64,000 nt of DNA from DATHTC01 sp963746805 (GTDB taxonomy: Bacteria; Actinomycetota; Thermoleophilia; Gaiellales; Gaiellaceae). Made by a program: the position numbers and the translations under genes. Numbering within the stretch: position 1 is the first letter of the stretch; each line of letters starts with the position of its first letter. A model generated the notes under the pieces. That model did not search any database. It was not told where the DNA came from and saw only the letters and a program-made list of their open reading frames with translations. Below are positions 33,833 through 44,684 of this stretch, in pieces. Location: contig CAVVCQ010000001.1 in the NCBI GenBank assembly GCA_963746805.1, positions 434,001 through 498,000 on the forward strand, in the 5' to 3' direction.

Positions 33833-33848
33833 TGGCTCAGAGCCACTA
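33830..33848 (+). terminator. Bidirectional hairpin holding both convergent stop codons
   Basis: TAGTGGCT-CAG-AGCCACTA, a perfect 8-bp stem. The left arm begins with the LCP stop TAG and the right arm ends with the stop of the convergent MBL gene, so the terminator and both stops occupy the same 19 bases. Confidence 0.7.
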
Positions 33849-34497
33849 GCGCTCGATTGCGGCCCTGAGCGCCGCGAGGGCGTCCTGCTCGACGGGGTCG
33901 CCGTGTGTGGGGACGACGCGCTCGACCGGCAGCTGCAGGACGGCCGAGAGGCGCTCGACGAACCGTCCCGGCTCGAGCCCTCGCGGGAGCCAGGAGTCGG
34001 GGCAGCGACGCAGGCCGCCGTCCGGCGTGCCGAGGATCGCGTCGCCGGCGACGAGCGTCGCGTGCGCGGGGATCCAGAGCAGCACCTCTGCCGGGAAACC
34101 GACGTCCAGCGCGTCCAGCCCGCCCGGCAGCCGGTCGCCCGGCGTGAACGGGCGCGTCACGGGCGCCTGCGGTGACTCCGACGGCGCCGGCGGGCGCCCA
34201 GACGTCGGCGTCGTAGCGCTCGCGGAGCTCTCCGGCGCTCCGCCCGTGCGACTCGCACGTGATCGCGACCGCGACCGGGCGGCCCGCGCGCTCGACGTCG
34301 CGGTCGAGCGCCTCGAAGAAGCGGTCGCGCTCGTCGGCGGGGACGAGCGGGTCGATCAGGACGACGTGATCCGGCGCCTCGAGGTAGACGCACGAGACCT
34401 CCTGCTCCCAGCCGTCGGGACCGCCGTCGCCGGGCTTCCAGCCGGGGTGGAGCGCCGTCCAGCGCCAGAGCCCGTCGGCGAGCCGCGTCACCTCCAC
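33846..34497 (-). CDS. Metallo-beta-lactamase-fold hydrolase, one frame break near 34185
   Basis: From GTG 34497 the N-terminal part reads LADGLWRWTALHPGW, YLEAPDHVVLIDPLVP and VAITCESHGRSAGELRERYD. One +1 break near 34185 (an extra base in GCCGGCG) leads to the C-terminal part in the next frame: PGGLDALDVGFPAEVLLWIPAHATLVAGDAILG (in two stretches) and ERVVPTHGDPVE. The metal-site His motif after VAITCESHG is partly replaced (no HxHxDH), so catalysis is uncertain. A TAGGAC box lies seven bases before the start. Confidence 0.7.
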
Positions 34498-34555
34498 GGC
34501 GCCGGTCCTACCACGCGTCACGCGCTCGTAACCAGTGCAGGCTAGGCTGAGCGCG

Positions 34556-35884
34556 ATGGCGAAGATCGGCATCTTCGGCGCCGGCTACGTCGGCCTCGTC
34601 ACGGGGGCATGCTTCGCCGATCTCGGCCACGACGTGGTCATCCGCGACGTCGTCCCCGAGCGGATCGAGGCGCTGACGCGCGGCGAGGTGCCGATCTACG
34701 AGCCCGGCCTGGACGAGGTCATCGGCCGCAACCGCGACCGCCTCGCGTTCACGCTCGACGTGGCCGACGCGGTCGACGGCGCCGACTTCGTCTACGTCGC
34801 CGTGGGAACGCCGCCGACGCCGTCGGGCGACGCCGACCTCTCCGCCGTGTGGACGGTCGTGGACGAGATCCCCCAGGACGCCGAGGCCGTGATCGTGATG
34901 AAGAGCACCGTCCCCGTCGGGACGGGCGAGAAGGTGCGCGCCGCGCTCGACGCGCGCGGCCTCACGCGTGTCGGCTACGCGTCGAACCCCGAGTTCACCG
35001 CGGAGGGCTCTGCCGTGCGCGACTTCATGCATCCCGACCGCATCGTCGTCGGCGCCTTCGAGCCGGACCACGGCGACGCCGTCGAGGCGCTCCACGAGGG
35101 CATCGACGCGCCGGTGCTGCGCATGGACGTCAACTCGGCCGAAATGGTCAAGCTCACCGCCAACGCCTTCCTGTCGACGCGGATCAGCTTCATCAACGAG
35201 ATCGCGAACGTCTGCGAGCGCGTCGGTGCCGACGTCGAGCACGTCGCGAAGGGCGTCGGCCTCGACCACCGCCTCGGGCCGCACTTCCTCCGCGCCGGCA
35301 TCGGCTTCGGTGGCTCGTGCTTCCCGAAGGACGTCTCGGCGCTGAAGCAGCTCGCGGGCAACTCGGGCTACCACTTCCAGCTGCTCGCGGCCGTGATCGA
35401 GGTGAACGAGCTGCAGAAGCGGCGAGTCGTCGCGAAGCTCGAGCACTACCTCGGGCCGTTGCGGGGGACGACGATCGCGTTGCTCGGCCTCGCCTTCAAG
35501 CCGAACACGGACGACATGCGCGAGGCGCCGTCGATCGTGATCGCGAACCGCCTCGTCGCCGAGGGCGCCCACGTCCGCGGCTGGGACCCGATCGCCGATG
35601 CCGCGCCCGTGCTCCCGCGTGCCGTGGAGCTCGCCCGCACGCCGTTCGAGGCCGTTCGCGGCGCCGATGCGGCGGTGATCGTGACGGAGTGGCCGGAGCT
35701 GCACGCGATCGTGCGCGAGGATGTCCGCGCCTCGATGCGGCGGCCGTTGCTCATCGACGGGCGGAACATGCTCGACCCGCGCCGCGCGCGTGCCGCCGGC
35801 TTCGTCTACGACGCGATCGGCCGCGGCTGGGCCTCGCAGGAGCTGCCCGAGGCCGACGTCCCGGCCGAGGCGTCGCGCCTAGTG
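34556..35884 (+). CDS. UDP-glucose 6-dehydrogenase, C-terminal junction disturbed
   Basis: About 440 residues. NAD loop GIFGAGYVGLVTGACFADLG, VGTPPTPSGDADLS, KSTVPVGTGEKV, NPEFTAEGSAVRDF and the catalytic Cys in GGSCFPKDVSAL. It oxidises UDP-glucose to UDP-glucuronate for envelope polysaccharide. The start ATG 34556 follows a TAGGCT box by seven bases. The frame has no stop at its natural end near 35880; it runs on because of an indel at the junction with the next gene. Confidence 0.95.
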
Positions 35885-36587
35885 GAGGCGCATCATCCTC
35901 GCCGGCGGCAAGGCCGAGCGGCTCGGCGACGCTGCCGAGGGCCGCCCGAAGGCGCTCGTCCCCATCGCCGGGCACCCACTCGCCGAGTACCAGGTCGCGC
36001 AGCTCGTGGCGGCGGGCGTGACGCGTGTGATCGTGAGCTGCGCCGCGGGCCAGGGCGCCGCGTTCGTGGAGGCACTCGACGGGCTCGGCGCCGAGATCGT
36101 GCTCGCGGAGGAGCCGGAGCGGCTCGGCCGCGGCGGGGGGCTCCGCTTCGCGGCAGCGCTGCGCGAGGAGGCCGGGCCGCTGTACGCGCTCAACGGCGAC
36201 GAGCTCCTCGACGTCGACCTCGCCTCGATGCTCGGGCGCCACCGGCAGGCCGGCGCGGCCGCGACGATCGCCGTCGCGCCGCTCGTCTCGCACCTCGGCG
36301 TCGTCGACCTCGACGACGACCTCGTCACGGGGTTCCGCGAGGGCCCACGCCTCCCGTACTGGGTCAACATCGGCTGCTACGTGCTCGACGACGAGGCACT
36401 CGAGCGCCTGCCAGAGCGCGGCGACCACGAGGACTCCACCTTCCCCGAGCTCGCGGCCGAGAAGAAGCTCCGCGCCTGGCGCCACGAGGGCACCTGGATC
36501 ACGGTCAACACCCCCAAGGACCTCCGCCGCGCGGAGGACTTCTTCGCCGACCACCCGGAGTGGCGGCCGCGTCGCGTAGCGGCGTAG
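35882..36587 (+). CDS. Sugar-nucleotide nucleotidyltransferase, frame break at the start
   Basis: The N-terminus RIILAGGKAERLGDAAEGRP is the nucleotide-binding loop of NTP_transferase enzymes, followed by LVPIAGHPLAEYQV, YALNGDELLDVDLASML and WITVNTPKDLRRAEDFF. The only candidate start, GTG 35882, is one base out of frame with it (GTG-G-AGGCGC), so one extra G is likely. It probably makes an NDP-sugar for the same pathway as the preceding dehydrogenase. Sugar specificity is not readable. Confidence 0.8.
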
Positions 36588-36596
36588 GATCGGCGG

Positions 36597-37001
36597 GTGC
36601 CGGACTTGAGCTCCTCGAACCTCGAGAGCCTGGACCGCTTCGGCTTCGAGACGCGCCGCGTCGAGAAGCCGTGGGGCCACGAGCTGATCTGGGCCGTCAC
36701 CGACCGGTACGTCGGCAAGGTGCTGTTCGTCGCCACCGGCCACTCGCTCTCGCTGCAGTTCCACCGCGAGAAGGACGAGTCGTGGTACGTCCAGTCCGGC
36801 CGGGCGAAGGTCGAGCTCGGCGAGGTCGGCGAGGCGGTGCTCATGGAGGAGGTCGTGACGGCCGGCGCCGCGTTCCGGTTCGAGCCGGGCACGGTCCACC
36901 GCGTCACCGCGCTCGAGGATACGACCATCCTCGAGGTCTCGACGCCGCATCTCGACGACGTCGTCAGGCTCGAGGACTCGTACGGCCGCGCCGGCACCTA
37001 G
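36597..37001 (+). CDS. Cupin protein, mannose-6-phosphate isomerase type II-like
   Basis: 134 residues: VEKPWGHELIWAVTDRYVGK, LSLQFHREKDESWYVQSG and PGTVHRVTALEDTTILEVST, the metal-binding cupin of type II phosphomannose isomerase or mannose-1-phosphate guanylyltransferase C-termini. Here it stands alone, next to a nucleotidyltransferase, as a split version of that enzyme might. The GTG start follows TAGGAT by six bases. Confidence 0.85.
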   Translation: MPDLSSSNLESLDRFGFETRRVEKPWGHELIWAVTDRYVGKVLFVATGHSLSLQFHREKDESWYVQSGRAKVELGEVGEAVLMEEVVTAGAAFRFEPGTVHRVTALEDTTILEVSTPHLDDVVRLEDSYGRAGT

Positions 37002-37033
37002 AACCTTCACACGCTTCTGGTAAGGTATCGCCG

Positions 37034-37363
37034 ATGGAGGAGGTGACCGTCGGTGGAGCCGCGCAGCGGACAGGGTGGTCGCCGCGCATGCTCCGCTATC
37101 TCGAGGAGCACGGGCTCGTGCGCCCGCGTCGTACCGCCTCGGGGTACCGCCTCTACGGCCTCGGCCAGCTGAACCAGCTTCGCGCCCTGCGCGAGCTGCG
37201 CAGCCGGTTCGCCGTCGAGCTCGACCAGATCGCGTTCGCCGCGCGGCTCCGCCGTGAGCCGGAGCTGCGCCGCGCGGTCGACGGCTGGCTCGCCGGCGCG
37301 GAGGACGACGCCTCCTGGATCGACTGGGAGCAGCGCAAGCACGAGCGCCTGCTCGCCGCCTGA
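37034..37363 (+). CDS. MerR-family transcriptional regulator
   Basis: 109 residues. The winged helix-turn-helix is clear: VGGAAQRTGWSPRMLRYLEE, HGLVRPRRTASGYRLYG, then a dimerisation helix. There is no ligand-binding domain beyond a short tail (WIDWEQRKHERLLAA). A TAAGGT box at 37021-37026 ends seven bases before the ATG. It lies 19 bases upstream of ahcY and is likely co-transcribed, so control of the SAH/methionine cycle is possible. Confidence 0.88.
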   Translation: MEEVTVGGAAQRTGWSPRMLRYLEEHGLVRPRRTASGYRLYGLGQLNQLRALRELRSRFAVELDQIAFAARLRREPELRRAVDGWLAGAEDDASWIDWEQRKHERLLAA

Positions 37364-37382
37364 GGGACAACCGAAAGGAACC

Positions 37383-38652
37383 ATGGCCACCACCAAGCGA
37401 CACGACGTCAAGGATCTCGCGCTCACGCCGGAAGGCGTGCGGCGGATCCAGTGGGCCGACCGGCAGATGCCGGTGCTCGCGTCGATCCGGGAGCGCTTCG
37501 AGCGCGAGCAGCCGCTGGCCGGCTACCGCGTCTCGGCGTGCCTCCACGTCACCTCCGAGACCGCGAACCTGATGCGGACGCTGAAGGCAGGCGGTGCGGA
37601 CGTCGTGCTCTGCGCGTCGAACCCGCTGTCCACGCAGGACGACGTCGCCGCGGCGCTCGTCGACGAGTACGACGTCTCGGTCTTCGCGATCAAGGGCGAG
37701 GACAACGACACGTACTACGCGCACATCGAGGCCGCGGTCGACCACAAGCCGCACCTGACGATGGACGACGGCGCCGACGTGATCGGCGTGCTCCACTCGC
37801 ACCGGCGCGAGCAGCTCGGCGAGATCATCGCCGGCACCGAGGAGACGACCACGGGCGTGATCCGGCTGAAGGCGATGGAGGCCGACGGCGCGCTCTCCTT
37901 CCCGGTGATCGCCGTGAACGACGCGAAGACCAAGCACCTGTTCGACAACCGCTACGGCACCGGCCAGTCCACGATCGACGGGATCATCCGCGCGACGAAC
38001 GTCCTCCTCGCGGGGAAGCGGTTCGTCGTATGCGGCTACGGCTGGGTCGGCCGCGGCGTGGCGCTGCGTGCCCGCGGCATGGGCGCGCACGTGATCGTCA
38101 CCGAGGTCGACCCGATGCGGGCGCTCGAGGCGCTCATGGACGGCTACGAGGTGCTCCCGATCGCGGACGCGGCGAAGATCGGCGACATCTTCTGCACGGC
38201 GACCGGTGACAAGCACGTGATCGTCGCAGGAGCACGTCGAGGTGATGAAGGACGGCGCGATCCTCGCCAACACCGGGCACTTCAACGTCGAGATCGACAT
38301 CCCGGCGATTCGCGCGCTCGCGACGGAGACGCGCGAGGCGCGTCAGTTCGTCGAGGAGTTCACGATGGCCGACGGGCGGCGGATCTACCTGCTCGCCGAC
38401 GGTCGGCTCGTGAACATCTCGGCCGCCGAGGGCCATCCGGCGATCGTGATGGACATGTCCTTCGCCAACCAGTCGCTGTCCGCCGAGTACGCGGTGCAGC
38501 ACGCGGGCACGCTCGAGCGGAAGGTGTACTCGGTGCCGCGGGAGATCGACGAGGAGATCGCCCGCCTCAAGCTCGCCACGATGGGCGTCGACATCGACCA
38601 GCTCACCGAGGAGCAGGCGAAGTACCTGGCCTCGTGGGACGAGGGCACGTAA
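37383..38652 (+). CDS. ahcY: S-adenosylhomocysteine hydrolase, one frame break near 38233
   Basis: About 422 residues when corrected. Motifs: RVSACLHVTSETANLMRTLK, the long-chain SAHase NAD loop VVCGYGWVGRGVALRARG, FDNRYGTGQST and NTGHFNVEID. One +1 base near 38233 (GTCGCAGGAGCAC) splits HVIVA from EHVEVMKDG. The enzyme cleaves SAH to adenosine and homocysteine, feeding MetH. Good Shine-Dalgarno (AAAGGAA). The essential-type role argues for a sequence error rather than decay. Confidence 0.95.
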
Positions 38653-38655
38653 GAG

Positions 38656-38683
38656 CGTGGGGGAACCCCATGGTTCCCCCACG
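38656..38683 (+). terminator. ahcY terminator hairpin
   Basis: A perfect 12-bp stem CGTGGGGGAACC / GGTTCCCCCACG with loop CCAT, three bases after the ahcY stop. No T tract follows on this strand. Confidence 0.75.
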
Positions 38684-38946
38684 AGCCCCCTCCTTCTACC
38701 TCAGGGCTTCGAGTTACCTCGGCGTGGCCTCCCGGGCGGATGAACCGCCCTTCGGCCTCGTGGCCGTCACTCGTTGCAGTGGCCGGCAGTTCGCATGGCC
38801 TGCGCGCGCGCACCTTGCGCTGCGGGCGCTCCGGCCAGCAACAGCTCTCATCAGCACCTGCGTGTCGTGACGGGCGGGATGCGCTGTGCCCCCTGGACGG
38901 GGCACGCGGCGATCCCGCCCGTCCGATCGCTCCGGAACCTGGTTTG
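38684..38946 (+). other. Structured non-coding stretch between ahcY and mtnA
   Basis: The 361-base gap 38653-39013 has no convincing ORF on either strand. It contains a hairpin GGGCGG-ATGAA-CCGCCC near 38735-38751 and a nested pair, GGGCGGGAT (38872-38880) with ATCCCGCCC (38912-38920), enclosing TGCCCC/GGGGCA. Together with the intrinsic-terminator-like hairpin at 38947-38984 it could be a small RNA or a long regulatory leader of mtnA. No known RNA family recognised. Confidence 0.4.
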
Positions 38947-38984
38947 AAAGCGACGTAGTAACAGACTGTTGCTTTGTCGCTTTT
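38947..38984 (+). terminator. Intrinsic terminator-like hairpin 30 bases before mtnA
   Basis: AAAGCGAC-GT-AGTAACAG-A-CTGTTGCT-TT-GTCGCTTT followed by T: two 8-bp stems stacked across a small internal loop, ending in TTTT. It is the best rho-independent-type structure in the window. Because it precedes a start codon rather than following a gene, it may be an attenuator. Confidence 0.7.
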
Positions 38985-39013
38985 AGAGCGTGAGCGGGTG
39001 GTTCAATGGGCCG

Positions 39014-39989
39014 ATGCCCGAGCTCCCACCGGAACGGATCGCGCGGCTCGAGGAGGACGCGGTCGTCCTCCTCGACCAGCGCCGTCTCCCGGCCGAGGAG
39101 GTCGAGGTGCGGTGCCGCTCGGCGGCCGAGGTCGCGGACGCGATCCGCAGCATGGTCATCCGTGGGGCTCCGGCGATCGGCGTCGCCGGGGCCTACGGGC
39201 TCGCGCTCGCCGCTGCACGAGGGGAGGACCTCGACGTGGCGTACGAGGTGCTGGCGACCGCGCGGCCGACCGCCGCGAACCTCGTCTGGGCGCTCGACGC
39301 GATGCGTGACGACCCCACGCCGGAGCGGGCGCGGGCGCTCCACGCGACGGAGGTCGAGCGCTGCCGGCGGATGGCGGCGCACGCGGTCGAGCTCTTCGCG
39401 CCGGGGGCGCGCGTGCTCACGCACTGCAATGCCGGCGGGCTCGCCACGGGCGGCTACGGCACGGCCGTCGGCGCGATCCGGCGCGCATGGGAGGAGGGGC
39501 TCGTCACGCACGTCTGGGTGGACGAGACACGGCCGCTCCTGCAGGGCTCGCGGCTCACGGCATGGGAGCTCGAGGGCCTCGGCGTCCCGTTCTCGGTGCT
39601 GCCCGACGTCGCGGCTGCGTCGCGGATGGCAGCCGGCGAGGTGGACTGCGTCGTCACCGGTGCCGACCGCATCGCGGCCAACGGGGACACGGCGAACAAG
39701 GTCGGGACGTACGCGCTGGCCGTGCTCGCGCGGCATCACGCGATCCCGCTGTACGTGGTTGCGCCGACCTCCACCGTCGACCTCGCCACGTACACGGGCG
39801 CCGGCATCCCGATCGAGGAGCGCGACCCGGCCGAGGTGACGGACCGCTTCCCGGCCCGCAACCCGGCGTTCGACGTGACGCCGGCCGCAGTTGATCGCGG
39901 CGATCGTGACCGAGACGGGAATCCATCGGGCGCCGTACGACGTCTCGCTCGCGGCCGCTTCTGTGTCAGGCACCGAAACCCGGACCTGA
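39014..39989 (+). CDS. mtnA: S-methyl-5-thioribose-1-phosphate isomerase, one frame break near 39889
   Basis: About 324 residues corrected. Motifs of MtnA: VIRGAPAIGVAGAYG, HCNAGGLATGGYGTAVG (catalytic Cys) and TGADRIAANGDTANKVGTY. Near 39889 one extra base (GCCGCAGTTG for GCCGAGTTG) shifts the frame; the corrected end reads TPAELIAAIVTETGIHRAPY, as in the family, and stops at 39987-39989. The enzyme works in 5'-methylthioadenosine salvage. The other mtn genes are not in the window. No Shine-Dalgarno. Confidence 0.92.
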
Positions 39990-40009
39990 TCGACCACCGA
40001 GGCCCTTCT

Positions 40010-40026
40010 ACCGTGTCTGACACGGT
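40010..40026. promoter_or_regulatory. 17-bp near-perfect palindrome between mtnA and comF
   Basis: ACCGTGTC-T-GACACGGT. A related half, GTGTCAGGCACC, lies upstream at 39963-39974 inside the end of mtnA, so the two can pair as well. It could be an operator, a repeat element or a terminator; the 1-base centre favours a protein-binding palindrome. Confidence 0.4.
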
Positions 40027-40088
40027 GCGGTGCGGTGCCGGTGAAAGTCGGCGCACTTCCGGCACGAATCCGTCTCGCACGGTGGCGC

Positions 40089-40775
40089 ATGGTCGGAGGC
40101 GTGGTGCTCGAGCTCCTCTTCCCGCAGCGCTGCGTCGTCTGCCGCACGCCGGGGCCGGCCGCGTGCGAGCCGTGCCTCGGGCGCCTGAGGCGGATCCGGC
40201 CGCCGCTCTGCGCCCGGTGCGGCGCACCGACGGCCTGGCCGGTGCGTCGCTGCGCGGAGTGCTCGGGACGCCGGCTCGCCTTCGCCTCCGCACGAGCCGC
40301 GGTCGTCCACGACGAGGCGGCCCGGGCGCTCGTCGCCGCGTGGAAGCACCGCTCGCTCCGCCGCATCGCCGCCTCGGCCGCAGCGGTCGTCGGGGAGGCG
40401 CTCGAGCCGCCGCACGGCGTCACGGCGCTCGTCCCCGTGCCGGCCGATCCGGAGCGCGTGCTCGAGCGCGCGCACCACCCGGCGGAGGCCCTCGCCCGGG
40501 AGCTCTCCGCCCGCTGGGAGCTCCCGCTCCAGCCGCTCCTGACCCGCCGCCACACGCGTCCGCAGCGCGGCCTCTCGCGCGTCGAACGCCGACGGAACGT
40601 CGCCACCGTCCGCGCCGGCGACACGCGCGCGCCGCCCCGCGTCGTCCTGGTCGACGACGTCTACACGACCGGCGCAACGGTCTCCGCGGCGGCGTCGGCG
40701 CTCCGGCGCGTGGGCGCCCGCGAGGTCCACGTCGTCACCTTCTCGCGGGCGATTCGAGGCGGAGGATTCGGATAG
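40089..40775 (+). CDS. ComF-family amidophosphoribosyltransferase-like protein
   Basis: 228 residues. The N-terminal double zinc finger is complete (CVVC, CEPC, CARC, CAEC), then a phosphoribosyltransferase domain with VVLVDDVYTTGATVSAAA and QRGLSRVERRRNV. In competent bacteria ComF assists DNA uptake; elsewhere its role is less clear. ATG 40089 is preferred over GTG 40035, because homologues begin a few residues before FPQRCVVC. Confidence 0.88.
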   Translation: MVGGVVLELLFPQRCVVCRTPGPAACEPCLGRLRRIRPPLCARCGAPTAWPVRRCAECSGRRLAFASARAAVVHDEAARALVAAWKHRSLRRIAASAAAVVGEALEPPHGVTALVPVPADPERVLERAHHPAEALARELSARWELPLQPLLTRRHTRPQRGLSRVERRRNVATVRAGDTRAPPRVVLVDDVYTTGATVSAAASALRRVGAREVHVVTFSRAIRGGGFG

Positions 40776-40812
40776 AGTCAGACCGCGGCGTCGAGCCCGA
40801 GAAGGAGCGTCC

Positions 40813-41346
40813 ATGCGTCTTCAGGTGAAGGGCAAGAATCTCGAGGTCAGCGACTCGATCCGGGCGTACGCGGAGCGCAAGCTGGCGAAGCTCGATCCCC
40901 AGCTGCACGAGCTCACGCAGGTCGAGCTCGAGCTGGCCGTCGAGCGGAACCCGTCGATCGCGGCCAACCAGGTCGCCGAGGCAACGATCTACACGAAGGG
41001 CCCCGTGCTCCGTGCGCGCGAGTCGTCGTCGGACATGAAGGCCTCGATCGACCTGCTCACCGACAAGCTCCTGCGGCAGGTGAAGCACTACCGCGACAAG
41101 CGGAGCCGCCGCAACGGCCGCCCCAACGCCGCCCCCGAGGGAGGAATCGACGTGACGAACCTGGACCCCCAGATCGTGAAGACGAAGCAGTTCGTGATGG
41201 AGCCGATGCTCGCCGAGGAGGCGGTCCTCCAGCTCGAGCTCGTCGGCCACGACTTCTTCGTCTTCCAGAACGCCGACTCGAACAGCGTGAACGTCGTGTA
41301 TCGGCGGCGGAACGGGGGGTACGGGTTGATCGAGCCGCAGCTCTGA
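40813..41346 (+). CDS. hpf: Long-form ribosome hibernation promoting factor
   Basis: 177 residues. The N-terminal RaiA/HPF domain (MRLQVKGKNLEVSDSIRAYA, KLDPQLHELTQVELEL) is joined by a linker to the C-terminal dimerisation domain (IVKTKQFVMEPMLAEEAVLQ, FVFQNADSNSVNVVYRR). The long form pairs 70S ribosomes into inactive 100S dimers in stationary phase. Good Shine-Dalgarno (AAGGAG, 40801-40806); a TAGAGT box at 40773-40778 gives a leader of about 28 bases. Confidence 0.96.
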   Translation: MRLQVKGKNLEVSDSIRAYAERKLAKLDPQLHELTQVELELAVERNPSIAANQVAEATIYTKGPVLRARESSSDMKASIDLLTDKLLRQVKHYRDKRSRRNGRPNAAPEGGIDVTNLDPQIVKTKQFVMEPMLAEEAVLQLELVGHDFFVFQNADSNSVNVVYRRRNGGYGLIEPQL

Positions 41347-41350
41347 CGCT

Positions 41351-41905
41351 CTGAGCCCGTTCTGGCGCAGAGCCGAGCGGCTGCACGAGCGTCTCGCCCG
41401 CGAGGGCGGGATCGTGCTGCCCGGGTCCGGCGGACCGCGTCGGCCGCCCTGGGACGACGCCGGGATCCACGGACTGCACCGGCTCCGCGAATGGGACGCC
41501 GTCCTGACCGTCGCGGCGGAAGCGCCGGGGGACGAGCTCGCCTACGTCGCGCTCGACGACCGCGTCGTGATCGAGTCGGACGAGGAGCTGCCGGAGGAGG
41601 TGACCGCCGCCTTCGAGGGACGGCTCGACCCGCCGTACCGCGTCGTCGGCGTCCGCCGCGCCGACGCACTCTGGGCGCTCGGCGCACGGCGGATCGAGAC
41701 GGCGGAGGTGCCCGGCCTCGAGGGCGACGAGATCGCGCTCGCGGTCGGGGAGGAGGGCACGACGCTGCTCGTCGACGGCGTGCAGCGCTTCGGCTCGATC
41801 CCGGCGCTCGAGAATCTCGCCCGCGACCGCGGGCTCGCCTGGTACGCGCTCCACGCCGTGCGCGTGGACGGCGACGTCTGGGAGCTTCGCGTCACGGCCC
41901 TGTAG
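41351..41905 (+). CDS. Conserved-looking protein of unknown function, probable CTG start
   Basis: 184 residues if read from CTG 41351; the first ATG/GTG option is GTG 41414. The upstream 21 codons look coding (SPFWRRAERLHERLAREGG) and begin four bases after the hpf stop. The rest is acidic and mixed alpha/beta (EWDAVLTVAAEAPGDELAYV, VAFEGRL-type TAAFEGRLDPPYRVVGV). No motif recognised. Position between hpf and secA suggests part of that transcription unit. Confidence 0.6.
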   Translation: MSPFWRRAERLHERLAREGGIVLPGSGGPRRPPWDDAGIHGLHRLREWDAVLTVAAEAPGDELAYVALDDRVVIESDEELPEEVTAAFEGRLDPPYRVVGVRRADALWALGARRIETAEVPGLEGDEIALAVGEEGTTLLVDGVQRFGSIPALENLARDRGLAWYALHAVRVDGDVWELRVTAL

Positions 41906-41928
41906 CCCGGTGGCGCTACTCTAGACCC

Positions 41929-44634
<2,706 letters not shown>

Positions 44635-44684
44635 CCGGGCGCGCGACTGAGTCTCACGGGGCGCAGGGATAGGCCGTCCGGCCC

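Noticed and set aside
38714..40624. A 636-codon minus-strand ORF over mtnA and comF
   Set aside because: It covers two well-supported plus-strand genes and has no recognisable domain.
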